Assembly: GCA_013399895.1 (NCBI GenBank) | Contig: VXBA01001841.1 | Location: 595,916-659,915, forward strand | Length of the DNA stretch: 64,000 nucleotides | Source of the DNA: Serilophus lunatus | Taxonomy: Eukaryota > Chordata > Aves > Passeriformes > Eurylaimidae | Direction of reading: 5' to 3' | Part shown: in pieces, positions 47,322 through 60,000 of the stretch | Numbering within the stretch: position 1 is the first letter of the stretch | Layout of the letters: the number at the start of each line of letters is the position of its first letter | Translations under genes and position numbers: made by a program | The notes under the pieces: model-generated | The model's database searches: none | Seen by the model: only the letters and a program-made list of their open reading frames with translations | What the model was told of the DNA's origin: nothing

Positions 47322-50300
47322 GAAATCAATAACAGTATGTTTAGAAAGTAAGATTTTCATAATTTTTGATGCTGAAAACAACTTCCATAGTCAGGGCAAA
47401 CACGTATTGCTGACATCCCAGGACACTGCCAATTTTTGCAATAATGTAATTGGACTAATTCTACAAGAAAATTTGCTATTTAACACTAGTTTAACTTTAC
47501 ATTTGCAAGTTTGATTTTTTTCTGCATGTGGTCTCTTTAGATAATGAATCCATATAATTGAACTGTAAAACCATGACTGAGAATATGGACCCTTACGTGT
47601 CACCCAGTAGAAATGCCAAATATGTGTTAAACTTTGACAAATGGTTCACTTCAAGTCACAGGATGCTGCATCTGTCTGTCCCTCCTTACTGGTGTCACCT
47701 TTCCATTTAGCCTGTGTAACCGATACAGGGTGTCTGTGAGTTCGTTCTACAGTATTCCCTGTGTGATGTACTCGTCTACTTGAGATCAACCCAGTTTGGT
47801 ATGCTTCCTGTATCAATTGCATGTAGATCATCTGTTAGACCTGTGGAGGATAAATTTCTCTCAAACTTGTCCTTCTTCTTCCTTACCTTGGGTCTGGGCC
47901 AGTTATGCTTAATGTTTTTTAACATGTGTGAATCCACTTCTTGTGAGACAGAACTTGTTATCTCTTTAGACGTAGTAATGTTTCCTGCACATAAATATTA
48001 TTTATACTGCTTGCCTCCTGTAAGAAATGAAGCTTTTTTTTCCTTGTCCTCTGACATACCAGTGGCATTCTTCAGTGTGAAATATCACACGCTAAACCTA
48101 GAGGTATCATCCCTTATGGTGAGTAGCCTCCATGGCATATCAAACACGTGCATGGCCTGCATACAGTTTGCTACTGAGCCTCTGGTGAAGTCAATTCCAA
48201 TAGTAGTTCAGCACTTTTGGGATGACTAACCCCTAGGTACTTTTTCCTAAGCATATTGTGACAAGACTCTTTAAACTAAGAATTATTTTTCAGCTCTAGA
48301 AGAAAAGCGAGTCTTCTGTATCCCAGATGCCTCCACTTTCTCCTCCCCGACCTGCAGTTACATAAAAACATTTGTTTTCTTTAATGGAAAATAAGCTTAG
48401 TTTGTTTTTAGGAGTACTGCAGTTGCACTAAAACTGACTGATTTCTTATGTCTTTTCTGTAAAACTTACAAGCAGATGAGCACGTGTGACAGTGTTACCG
48501 ATAATTCTCCTTCTGATGGGAGCCATCAATGCGTTATGACTTACTTTGTTGGCTTCTGGCCCCCAAGGTCACTGCCCCATGCTAGGTGCACCCCAAGGCC
48601 AGTTTCTTCCTTTAGAGGAGCTGTCCTGGGCAGACCAGGCAGCTGAGGCCCCTCTCTGTGCCTGGCTCTGCTCTTCAGCCCCTGGCTGGCGTGTGGAGCC
48701 CAAAGTAGCCCTGGGTTGTCTTCCCAGCTGGGCTGGGTCCTTATGTCAGCACTGAAGGGTAGCTGGGCTCTGGTTGAGCCTGGGCACCAATCCCAGCCCA
48801 GGTGGTCTCACTGGGACTGCAGGATGTGGCTGCTCAGGGAGGGAGGGCACTGCACTGTGCTGCCTGCTCCTGGGTGGAGTGGTGGCTTTCTGATCCATAT
48901 TGGAAAATAGGCTGAATGCCAAGGACTAGAAAGGCATGAATGCAGGATTGTATATGCTGGCTTTCTTTAAACCATCACAACAGAATGGGAAATGACAGCC
49001 TCAAAAAAAGAAGTTGTGAAACTACTGGCATAGGTCTGGAACTGAGCTCTTGAGCACTGTTTTTCAGAGGAAGGGAATGACCCATTTCCCAGGCTGTTGA
49101 TATTTCTGGGGGTAACAGCACTCCCTTGGCATGTGTAACCAGCTTGAACCAGGCTTGCCATGGACTTCCTGGCAGCACTGAGCAAGGTGTGGGGGGTGTT
49201 CCTTTACTCAGCAGTTTTGTTTCGTGTCCCTGAGATGCTGGTATGCTTGTTATGCAGCAGGCTAGAGGACTCAAGGGAGGAACAGGTGTGCCCAGGCTCT
49301 CGAATTAACTTTCACAAAATGGAGCCACTGTCAAGCAGAGACAGTGAGCTGGGAGATACAATGAGCCACAGGCCTTAAGTGAGGCACTTACCAGCTCAGC
49401 CAGAGTTAATCAAACCATCATTTTCTGTAGTAAAAGGTCAATTTTAGGTGAATTGGATGCCTCTCTGTGTGCTTGCAGGAAAAAGTGAGATGACTGCAGT
49501 AAATTGAGGCTTGTGGTTAAATGTGCATAACTTTTTGTCTTTGCTGTCTGACTTCTTAGTTACTTTTTTTTTGCTGTGTCTATTGTTTTGTGGAAACTTG
49601 TCACTGAGTTATATTTTCTCTGTTTTGCTCAGCACTGGCTTATTTATGTCTCTTATCCTCTTTGTTGCAGAGGACTTCTTGCAAGTTGTAAAAAAATGGG
49701 GCAGGGAAAAGAAAAGTCTCTGCAGAAATGTAACATATTGGTTTCTATTCTCTCTCTAGTTTCTTTGCAGTGCTGTACAATACAACTTGTAACTGAAGTG
49801 TGATTTTTTTTTTAAGCTGAGGGTGATTAGCCTTCATGTTTAAAAAAAAAAATATCAACAAAGCTCCTTGGTATGAGATCAAGAAAATGAGCAGAGAAGC
49901 AAGAATTTTCTGATCAAAGAAGATGGGACAACTAATGCCTTTCAAGCAAAGAGATGACAATGACATAGGCAGACCCTACGGGGCTCAAATAGGCCTCTGA
50001 TCGCTCACCCTTTTAATATTAAAAAATTGTAGGTACTCATCTGAAGAGGTTAGATTGGACCTAAAACATTAAAAATACTCCACTCATTGACTAACAAGCA
50101 GAAAGCCTTGACATTTAGATTAGTTTGAAAATTACAGCCCAGGATTTATCTTGTGTATGCTTAAAACATTAGCAAACCAAATTTATCCAGATGTGGTAAA
50201 GAAATTGGGAAAATGGAGGAAAGGTTTTCACATTTTGTTTGACTAACTGTGCATCGACAGTGTAAAGCAAATCCATCCTTTAAGAACAAAATTAAATATA

Positions 50301-53300
50301 TACTAGCAGCCGCTTTCTGACAATCAGGAAATCAGATTTTGTGTCATCACAGTTAATATTAGCAAAATGTCCTATAATATGATAGCATTCAGAGAATAAG
50401 TCTCACATTTTACATTGCATACAATCCATCATCCCCTCATCCATTGCTCCTTTTAATCTTTTTTTTTCTTTATCTTACCTACAAAAGCATCTTTATTAAT
50501 AGTGCTATAGAAGTTGAGCCAGCAGGATTTCTTAGATCTTTTAATAACCCTCTGAATTTAAGCTTCCCTTACTTTCTTTTTTATGATGTACCAAGTCTAA
50601 AAACTTAAAGGTTGGTCTAACTTCCTTTTTTTTTTTCTGCTTTGACCACCATATAGGAATGAATACCTCATAAGAGAGCTTCTTTCCTACCTGATAAAGC
50701 TGTGCCCCAAATCTATATTTGTCACTAGCATTACCATCAGGCATACTGTTGCTGACCAGTGGGTTTTTTTCCTCTCTTGCTCTCAGAATTTTTTTGGAAA
50801 ACCAAATGAGAATCCTGTTTTTAATTGTCAAATCTAGCTCTTGCTCCAGTGTGATAATTCTCTACAAGTAGACTGAAAAGTCAAAAAAAAGGGAAAAATT
50901 GCCAACAAATATCAGAAGGGAAACAACTTTCCAAATGAGAACTATGTCTTAATTTCAGAAATTACAAATAAACATGATATCCAAATATTTCATACAGTCA
51001 TATTTAATTTGGTTTAGCAAAAGTGAATTCTCTAAAATATTAAGCACACTCCTTAAGGCATCAAAGTAGAAACAAAGTGTACATCTTGGATATTAGAGAT
51101 TTCCCCATTCATGACTATTCTAATGATATGGAAGTAGGGGCCAAAATAGCTTTGGAGGAGAAAGGTTAATCTTTGCATGGGATTAGTTGTTATTTTATTA
51201 AGAGATAAAGATGTTGCTCTACTCCACTGTAGGTTACAGGCCTCACTTTCCTCAAAAATAACTCATGCTCCCTTACCCATGGCATAACTGTCTCAGGAAT
51301 TTTGGGCTGATGGCTCTGACCCTGTGATTTTCAGATGCCAAGAGGCTAAAGATCTGAAAGGAAAGCTTTCATGCTGATTTTATTACTGATCTTCCCTCCT
51401 GTGTTAAATTAAAGGACTGGAGTCCTTCCTTTATTTCTGGAGGTGGCAGTATCCACAGCAGTACCCCTGCATGCACTGCTGAGCATAGGGCTCTACCAGA
51501 CTTCTGTGCAGCTCCTCTCTTTCTCTCTGAGTTCTGCCACCCAGCAGCTCTGATCCTCTCCCTTGGCAGCACCCTCTATTTTCTAGCACTAATAGCACAG
51601 TGCCTCATCTGCCACATTCACAAGCAGCTCCACAAGTCCAGGAGTTTTGTGCCTTTTGCTGTAAAAGCCCTAGAGAGGCTCTGGAAGAGAAAGAAATGTG
51701 TTCTGTCATACTGTACTGTCACAGTTGAGGTCAAAGGATTATGTCTGGCTTTTTTTTTGCTTTTTTTTTCTAAAGGTAGCATATTTTCACATGGAGCTGT
51801 GATTGCCCACATTGGTCTTTTTGTTGTTGTTCAGTCGGCCTCTTGCATATTCTAAGGGACCGCTGTGGGAAGTGTAAGTTTAAGGCACCAGTAGCATCAC
51901 ACAGTGGGGTCAAACTTATTTGTCTACACCCATATCAAAAAAGCAGGAGATGGAAGAGATCAAACTGCAGTTGAACTGAGTGGAGTATTTATTAAGTTGT
52001 TGTCTTATCTTGTCTGAATCTAGGAGTCTGGAAAGTGGACATTAAGAATATATGTCAGGAACAGTGGGATAATAATCTTCTTTATAGCTCGTGTTTTAAT
52101 TTAAATCATGGTGTGCTAAATGGTGTTGTAGATCTTCACAAAATTATATCAGAAAGCTTGTTTTTCAGACTCCATGCCAAGTGTATTCTGATTTTGTTTC
52201 TTGTTATTGAGAAACAGGACTTGGACTTCTCTTTGAGTGCTTAGAGTTATCCAAACTGATAAACTGGCTTCTTGAAATTGATATATTTAATACTTTGGCT
52301 ATTTCTGATCATACTAGCTCATTCCTTATATGTTATTTTTCTTAAAAATATGCAACATTGATATTTATTTTTAACTTTTGTCTACCTGCATAGCTAAATT
52401 TTCACCAAACTGATATAAATACATAGAAATATGTTCGTAGTTTTATGTGTTATTAGCTCACAAAAAATATAGCTTTTGCTTTGAATACTGAAATCACTAG
52501 AACTGCTTCAACTATACCAGAAAGAGATGATTTACTAGTATGTCTATGGCAAAATAGCTATGGGTAATGGCTTCTAAAAATTGTCCCTATATGTACAGAG
52601 ATGCTTTGCAGGCTTTCTGATAGTATTTTTTTTTTTTTGTAAATTGCTGTGTATTTACTGTATATGGCATAACAAGAATAAGAAAATAAGTTAGATTTTG
52701 GTCCAAATTAGCAAGACTTGAGGTATTTTAACTGTTAGCAAACATGGGATAAACTAACAAAATGCCAATCAGTCTTTTCCTTTCAGTTTTGTAGTATTTA
52801 TACTGTGACTGCACTCAAAAGTTGCTGTGCATACGTGCTTTCCCCTAACCCTTTATTCAACTCACTTTATTAATAGAAGAAAATTATAAATATAGATGGA
52901 AGTATAGCTGAAAGAAGGGAACATCTGTTAGGTTTGAATGACAACAGTTAAAGCTAGGTTGTTTTTGTCTTTTTAGACAATGAATGACACTGAAGACTGG
53001 AGTGGGATAAGTGAGGGAGAAAACTGTTCTGCTTGGGGTTTGCTGTGCTTGTGCATGAACATTGTGCCAGGGATGCCTGCCCAGAGTGGAGGGGTTGCAA
53101 CGAGATGGGGTGGGCAGAGAGGTTGGGCTGTGGAAGGTGGTCTTGGGCAAGGGGAGAAAAAATGTTTATTTACTTGCTTATTCTGCCTTTTTCTTCCATA
53201 TAAGGGTCCCTGATTAGAAGAAGGTATTGGTGGAAGCAAACTAAATATTGTAAAAATTCCCCAAGCTGAGACAGTTTTGCTCACAGTACAGGCTGATTGG

Positions 53301-55200
53301 TAAACTTTTTGACTTCTTTTTCATTTTCTTTTTGATTCCTCTGTGTATTCAGAAGAATTAGAAACTTGGTCAGCAGATTAAATTTTTTGTCTTGCATTTG
53401 GACTCTTAACTCAGATCACCTAAAAAATAAAAATGCCTGCAGTAGCTAGTAGAGAAGTGGATATTAAATTTGTCAACTGCAACTGATAGATTTGTTTCAT
53501 TTTGAAAATGGATGGGCTGCTTCTAATTATTCTTTATTGTAACTGAAAATTTATGTGACTGAGTACTGATGGAGGAACTTTGCTTTCCATGAGCAGGTAA
53601 AATCTTCACAATTTATTCTCACATAACTTGTCACAATTTTCTGCTTTTATTATTTTTTTGTTAACTTGCAGAGAAAAACAAGTGTAGTTTATTGAAAATA
53701 TTTTCAAAGTTTTTGAAACATGCCTTTGCAAATGCTGGTGTAAAATTCTTTGTGAACACCAAAGCTAAATTTGAAAAACACTTTTAATAAATGAAGAAGA
53801 AAAAAGGAGAGAGGGTTGCACTACTGTAAATCATGACTTGTGACTAGCTCTTTTAGCTTGAAAGCAGACTTTTGGCAGCTTTAATCTTATGGTATGGGTC
53901 TGCTGCTTCTCAGCAGACAATTAGGCATCGTTTAGTCTTGCTTTTCCTTAGATGTGCTCAACACTGTACTCTGGCACATGTCCCCACCTCCCCACACCCA
54001 CCTTCAATACACAACAGGTCTTTAAACTTGTGAATAAAGAATGAGAAATGCCATTGATTGTCACTAGGCAATGCTGAGCTGCTTTCATTTTAGAGATTTA
54101 ATCGAGTTAAAGTGACCTGTGACAGACTGGAGAACCCACTCTGAAGTCCTAGAATACAGCCACAAAAGTGGCCCCAACAGTTACTGTAGGGATGGAAATC
54201 CTAAGAGTTTGCTATTTAACAATGCTCTTTATTATGAAATGCCATTTTTTCCTGAAAAAATACATATTACCTAGAGATCATGGACCATTGTTAAACCCTA
54301 CACAACAAAACACCCCAAAAAGAAAATCTTCTCAAGTTTATCAGTCTTCCCTGTTTTATTGTAACGGTGTTGTACTTCACGGAATCGTAAATAGTAATAG
54401 ACTACAGAAATAATATTTCCTTAAAAAACATTAATAATATTAACATTCCTTTAGAAACAGAAATATGTATCCTTAAGAAAACAACAAAAAAAGTGGAGTT
54501 AATGAGACAGTAACCTTGGGCTGCATTACCTCAGATACCAATTTTGTACAATTTCTATCCCAATTTATGGGACAAGGACTAAGTTTACCTGGATATCTGA
54601 AATGGTTTCAGCTATACAATGTGTTCTTACTTAAACTCCTTTCTATCAGGGAATAGGGGCTTTGGAAAGCTTAACCTTGTTACTTAAGTGAATTTTAATT
54701 TAATCATGAAATGAAGTAGAAAAGGAATTTTATATCTCTGCTGTACCTCCCAGTTTTGACTTTTAAAATGAGCAACTGGGAACTATAATGAAATGGGAAA
54801 TGTTTATGTGAGGCATTTTCAGTAAAAGTTAAACAACTTTGCTTTCTGAAGCACTGAAATCAAGTGAGATAACTTTTAGCTTCTCATCTCTCTCCTCCAG
54901 TTAGGTGGGTATATGTCTGTCTTGCACAAATTTGAAGACCTGTTTTCCTTATGCAAGATTATGGCTTTTTGGGTTGACTTTCTGTGTCTTTGGTTACTTT
55001 TGGAACTCGGGGAGAAATAAGTTAATCAAGCTACATGCTGGTATAATTGGGAATGTCTTTTGCTATATGGCAACAGTAACTAAGCAGTTTACATTATTTT
55101 CCTTATTGAGTACTTATAGAGGTTAGTCAAGGGAACACATGAGTAAACCTAAGAAACAGTTGTGATTTTCAGTAGTGAGCTTCATACATAATTTTTGACC
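47322..55200. other. Mostly non-coding DNA; unidentified GC-richer patches
   Basis: No gene was recognised. A GC-rich patch at about 48547-48895, followed by a moderately GC-rich zone to about 49380, matches no repeat I know. Smaller patches lie at about 51360-51640 and 52990-53210. A weak terminal-exon-like stretch on the minus strand lies at 47776-47984. Confidence 0.45.
47776..47984 (-). other. Possible terminal coding exon or decayed coding remnant, minus strand
   Basis: On the minus strand an AG at 47986-47985 (GTGCAG) is followed by a frame open for 69 codons, ending with TAG at 47778-47776. The C-terminal part reads with a balanced, protein-like composition (W-P-R-P-K-V-R-K-K-K-D, later S-I-P-N-W-V-D-L-K). 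The splice acceptor is weak, because the upstream bases are AT-rich rather than pyrimidine-rich. The peptide was not recognised. The opposite strand is also open across the region (47780-48229), so at most one of the two can mean anything. Confidence 0.15.
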
Positions 55201-55979
55201 CAAAAATCACTTTTTGATATCTTCTTCAAAGTTTCCAAGTCAGTACAAAGATTTTGCTGGAAAGTTCCTACCACAAAAAAAAAANTAAAACACAGAAACT
55301 AAGATATCTGGCTTTAGAAAGGCAAGACAATAATTCAAAGTGCTTTACCTGGCAGTAGAAAGCTCAAAGACTACAACAACTTTAAAACATTAATGATGGT
55401 TTCTGAGAAGTAATTCTTCAGTACGTTGGGTGATCCTGAAATTCTACAGAAAGTAGCAGCAGCATCATGTCCTTTTAGAAAATTTATGATATGTTTCTAA
55501 GTAGAATTGTCAAACATCTGAGATTACTGCAAGAGTTTTTTCTTCCCTCCCTCACCTGGCAGTGCTCTTATAATTAGCATATTTTCAAAGAAGGTTGCCA
55601 AAATTCTTCTTATACTATATTCTAATGAATATAGCTCAGGTGCCAAGTAAACCATTAAAGAGAACTTAAAAATACACTCGTGTGAGGAAAAATATAAGAC
55701 AAGCTTTATCATAGCGTGGATACCACCCACCACACTACAAAGTAAATATGCATAATGAGAATTCTTCATACTGGTAGCACTAAGGGAATTAGTAAGATTT
55801 AATGGAATAAGAACAGAAGAAAAGATTTTTGCCAGTCCTTTCCAGGAATTGGGATAAATTTTTGAAGTGGAAGAAGTTTTATATGATGCTTAGGGTCTGT
55901 TTTTAAGGCCTATGACACCACAGGTTGTAGTAGGGAATGATGAGAGAATAAACAGATAAATTAAATGTAGATGGTAGTA

Positions 55980-55997
55980 ATATATATATATATATAT
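55980..55997. repeat. (AT)9 microsatellite
   Basis: Eighteen bases of alternating A and T, ending before TTCC. Confidence 0.85.
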
Positions 55998-56944
55998 TTC
56001 CTTCAGGCCAAAGCACTCACAGCTGCATTCAGTTAAGAATTTAGATACAACTCGTCTACCTCCAAGAAAAGTGATAGTATAACCCTCTATCAAGCAGACA
56101 TTAATTTAACAGAACTTCTAAAGATTTATGTAACCAGTGCTATAATTGACACAATCAACAATTTCCCTTTTTCTTTCCTGTCCTGTGTAGTCCTCATGAG
56201 AGTGGGAATTGTGGTTCCTTTATGCTTCTTCTTGCTGCTGTTAAAAGAACTAAATTTGCATTTGTTCATAATCCTTATCACACAACTAAATAAATGTGAT
56301 AATCTTTGACTATCTAACTGCTGATATTTTTATTAATGTTTATAAGTATAGTATTAAGCACAAGCTGTAGAACTCTAACCTCTGAATGCAGCAGCACAGT
56401 CACATTTCATTATTATTACTCCCTTTCAGAGAATAGTAGGGAAAACTGGCACCTATACTGATTCAAGGCTTTATAAATATTGCAATTTTTCTGAGAAGTG
56501 TTGCATTGTTAGGTTTAAGTGCTAAGGAGAACAATCATAACTTCATGATGCGAATTGGAGCTACACTGTGAAGGGCAATATACTGGCAAACAGATCAATC
56601 ACAAGTGTCTGCACATTTGGCACAGTTGCTCCCAGTGTTCTTTCCCTGCTCCAAATTCATTCAGTAGCTCAACGGTCTTACTGAAGTTACTCACCCAACT
56701 CCTCAAACACGTTTGTTCTCTAAACCGTTTTGTATTTATAATAAAAAAATAGTTATGTTTAAATTTTCTTCATAGAATTATAGGCAAGAACCAATTTCGG
56801 CTGGGATACAATTTTGATGCTTTTTTTATTAAAGGGACTGAGAGCCCCTGGTAGTACCACTGAGATGATCTAAGATCAAGTGTGTGTTTCTTTGCTGAAA
56901 TTTGGAGAATGTTACAGTGCACATGTGCTGCCACCCACACACAG

Positions 56945-57009
56945 AAAAAGTGAAAATGCTTTGCTGGCAATCACAGCACAGTTTTGAAATTGAGGAGGCA
57001 CTTGCAAAG
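56945..57009 (+). other. Putative 65-nt exon
   Basis: ACACACAG (AG at 56943-56944) is followed after 65 nt by CAAAG|GTGAGT (GT at 57010-57011), a near-consensus donor. One phase is open, reading E-K-V-K-M-L-C-W-Q and ending E-E-A-L-A-K at the donor. The acceptor is weak because it has CA repeats rather than a pyrimidine run. The peptide is not recognised. Confidence 0.15.
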
Positions 57010-60000
57010 GTGAGTTTGAGAGCTCTCCTCCTTGCCGAACAAACTGCAAGTCTTTCACAGCTCTTTCAATGGGGTTCATCTTTTACACCATCACCCCTCC
57101 ACACTCACCATGTACTGAATTTTTCTTTTGAACTGACGAAAACCATTTTCCACTATGCAATTTATGCATTTTGATCCTTTTTGACACTTGCAGGTGAAGT
57201 AGAACTCTGCTTCCAAGCCAGCAGGTAGAGGTGAATGTGTTTTGGGGGGGTTTTATGCTGACTGCTGAAGTGGAGACACAGTGCTTTGTTATGTATTGAT
57301 GGGTCTATTATGTTAGAACGTGCTGCTCAGTGAGGAAGTGGCAAAGGATTTTGTGAGGAGGATAATCTGGTTCGATTATGAATAGTTTTAAATGCCTTGT
57401 GATGTGTGCCCAAAATCCATATTTCAGTGTTTACCTTTTGTATCTATAATAAGAAGACAGATGCTCTTTATAGAGAAACCTATTATGGTATCTTGTCCAA
57501 TGTGTTGCATAATGACAATGTGGTCATAAAGGTTTCAGTGGTTACTACAACATAAGGAATATGGGTGATGTGTAAATAATCATGTATTGGACACAGGTGG
57601 CTTGGTAGGTAAGGTCCATGCGCAATTTCAGAGTTTTCCCTGCTCCCCTTTAACTGTTTGAGATACTAGTCTTCCTTCACCTACTTTAATAACTCTGAGA
57701 TAGCAAAAACCAACACAGAAATTCCTCAAAATTTGAAATATGTTTGAATTAAATCAAGTCCCCATTAAAGACAGTGCCAGCCTCTATGGCTAAAGGCATT
57801 AGGCAAGAAGTCTTTTGAGTTCTGTGTTCTGGACTGATTATTATGACATGGTTGGTGTGTGTTCCCTCCTACCCCTTTTTCTATAAACAATACCTCCCTT
57901 TTGCCTTAAGTACAATTAGATGCTCAAATGAGATCTTAAACTACAAAAGGAGGACTTGTATTTGTCCCCTGTATTCTGTTTGGATTTCAGTAATCTGCCA
58001 TTCAGCATCTTCAAGCATTTCTGATGCTAGTGGAAACTAATAATTTTCCCACTCTGGCTAAAAGAATATGCTCCCTTATCCAGTGTTCATTTTTGGGTTA
58101 CAGCATTCTTATCATCTCGTGACTCATCCTTCTCCCTCCCTCTTCCCTATTCAGGACAGTAGTTAATATTCATTAATCAGAAAAAAAGAGCCTGTGTTTT
58201 CTGTGTAATTTTCAGTTCTCTGAAGTATGACCAAAGAACAAAAATAAGGCTGTTTTCAATAGACAGTAATAAAATGAAGACCAACAAGTGTGTCCACACA
58301 AAACTGCTTTGCAGTGTACCAATATAGTATCTGAATTGAATAGTACTTAAATTGCTGCCCATAAGCAAAACCAAAACCAACATGCTAATCCTACGATCTA
58401 GTTAAAGCTTAGTCCACATATCATAATTTGTTGTGTGCCCTTGCAGTTTTAAAGTGGTTTTGTTGGGAAATATCCCTTATTTTAAGATGTGAAAGCAGCT
58501 GGAAAGAAAGAGCTAAAAAAGTATACTCCTTCCTGTAATTGTTTGGATACAAAACCTATAAACATCTGGAGAATCTTGGATGTGTTGGGATCCTTGTGAC
58601 ATTTGGACTTCAGAGAGATGTGTGCCCAAAGTCTTTATTAGTAAGTGTTTTTTATAATTTTTGTTGCCATTTTTATTTAGTGTTAATGAACTTTGCAAGA
58701 TTTTTGTTCTCATAGACCGCATGTAGAGGGAAGGTTTCCTTGTGTCACACTTCACATTGGATCCGTCAATGAATGCAGTTCAAGGGAGAAAAAAGGATGC
58801 ATTTTGACTATGGTGACTGATAAAGTAACAAGTAGGGGATGGAGAAGCTATATTTACTTGGTTCCAACGTGCATACAATTGACTTTTGCATTCCCTTAAG
58901 ACCTATATTATCCTATTCAAGAGGAAAATGTTATCAAAATTCTCAGACCTTTATTCTAATATGTAACCTTCAGAAAATTTTATTTTCACTTCTACTGTGG
59001 CTCAACTAAGTGTGATGGGATTTTCTTATGCAGACCACTGTCTATTAGGTGTGTTACTTTCCAGTACTTACCTGTATTTTCAAGGATGCATCTCTCTTTA
59101 ACAACAGCAACCACAAAAGCTAATACCTTTTTGGTTGTATGAATTTGGACAGTTGGGTTATAAAATGTGCATTAAAAAAAAGGCAAAAAACCAACACAGG
59201 ATAAAACAACACCAAAATATTTAACTTAAACAGCTATTTTTTATATTTTACTTTTTAAATGCCACCATTAGTGTAGCATAATTTTCACTTTAAACTTCTT
59301 AAGTGATATTTAGGTTGGTTTTTTTTCCCCTTACTACCTGCTAAATACCACAGTCTTCCTGTGTGTATCAATTTGAAGGAGTAGCCATGCACTGATTTCA
59401 GGTATATACTGGAATTCCTGTGACAAGGACAGTAAAATGCCAATGTGATTCCATTTCAGAATTAGCTGAACTTGGAAAACCAGACTTTTGTGTTGAGATC
59501 CTGTTGTGCTGCTGGCCACTTTCAAGCAAGCAGCACCAAGTGAACTCCTCAGTATGAATTCCTTGCAATTATAGTGTGGTTAAAGCTTAGGATAAAAAAA
59601 AAAATGAGGGAGGAAGAAATAATTTCCTCAATTATTTGATCCTGTCTTCAGTTTGGGCATAAACATGTAGGAAACATATCTATGCATCTAAAACTGATTC
59701 TGAATGTTAAGAACATCATTCAGGTGTACTTAATGAGGGATATCCTTGGGGGAAAATTGTTGTCTTCAAGAATAGCCTACTTTGGAGATCAATTTGTGAT
59801 ATGATACAGCACTAAGCTGAAAAATTTTTTTAATCCATCCTTTTTAGTGCTTCTTTGGCTTCAAAATGTATGCTTGTAACTTAATTTAAAGTTGAAATGG
59901 GAGGCAAAAATAAAAAAGAAGCAAAATGGATGGTGAAAACTGGAAAGGCCTGACTTTGACCTTTTTCCTACCTTCTCTAACAGAGAAATTACAAGGATTG

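Noticed and set aside
47780..48229. 149-codon plus-strand frame
   Set aside because: No recognisable domain, no splice or promoter context, and it overlaps an equally plausible opposite-strand frame. The length alone is weak evidence.
56771..56784. CATAGAATTATAGG as a CR1 terminal repeat
   Set aside because: The following sequence does not continue with any CR1 3' phrase.
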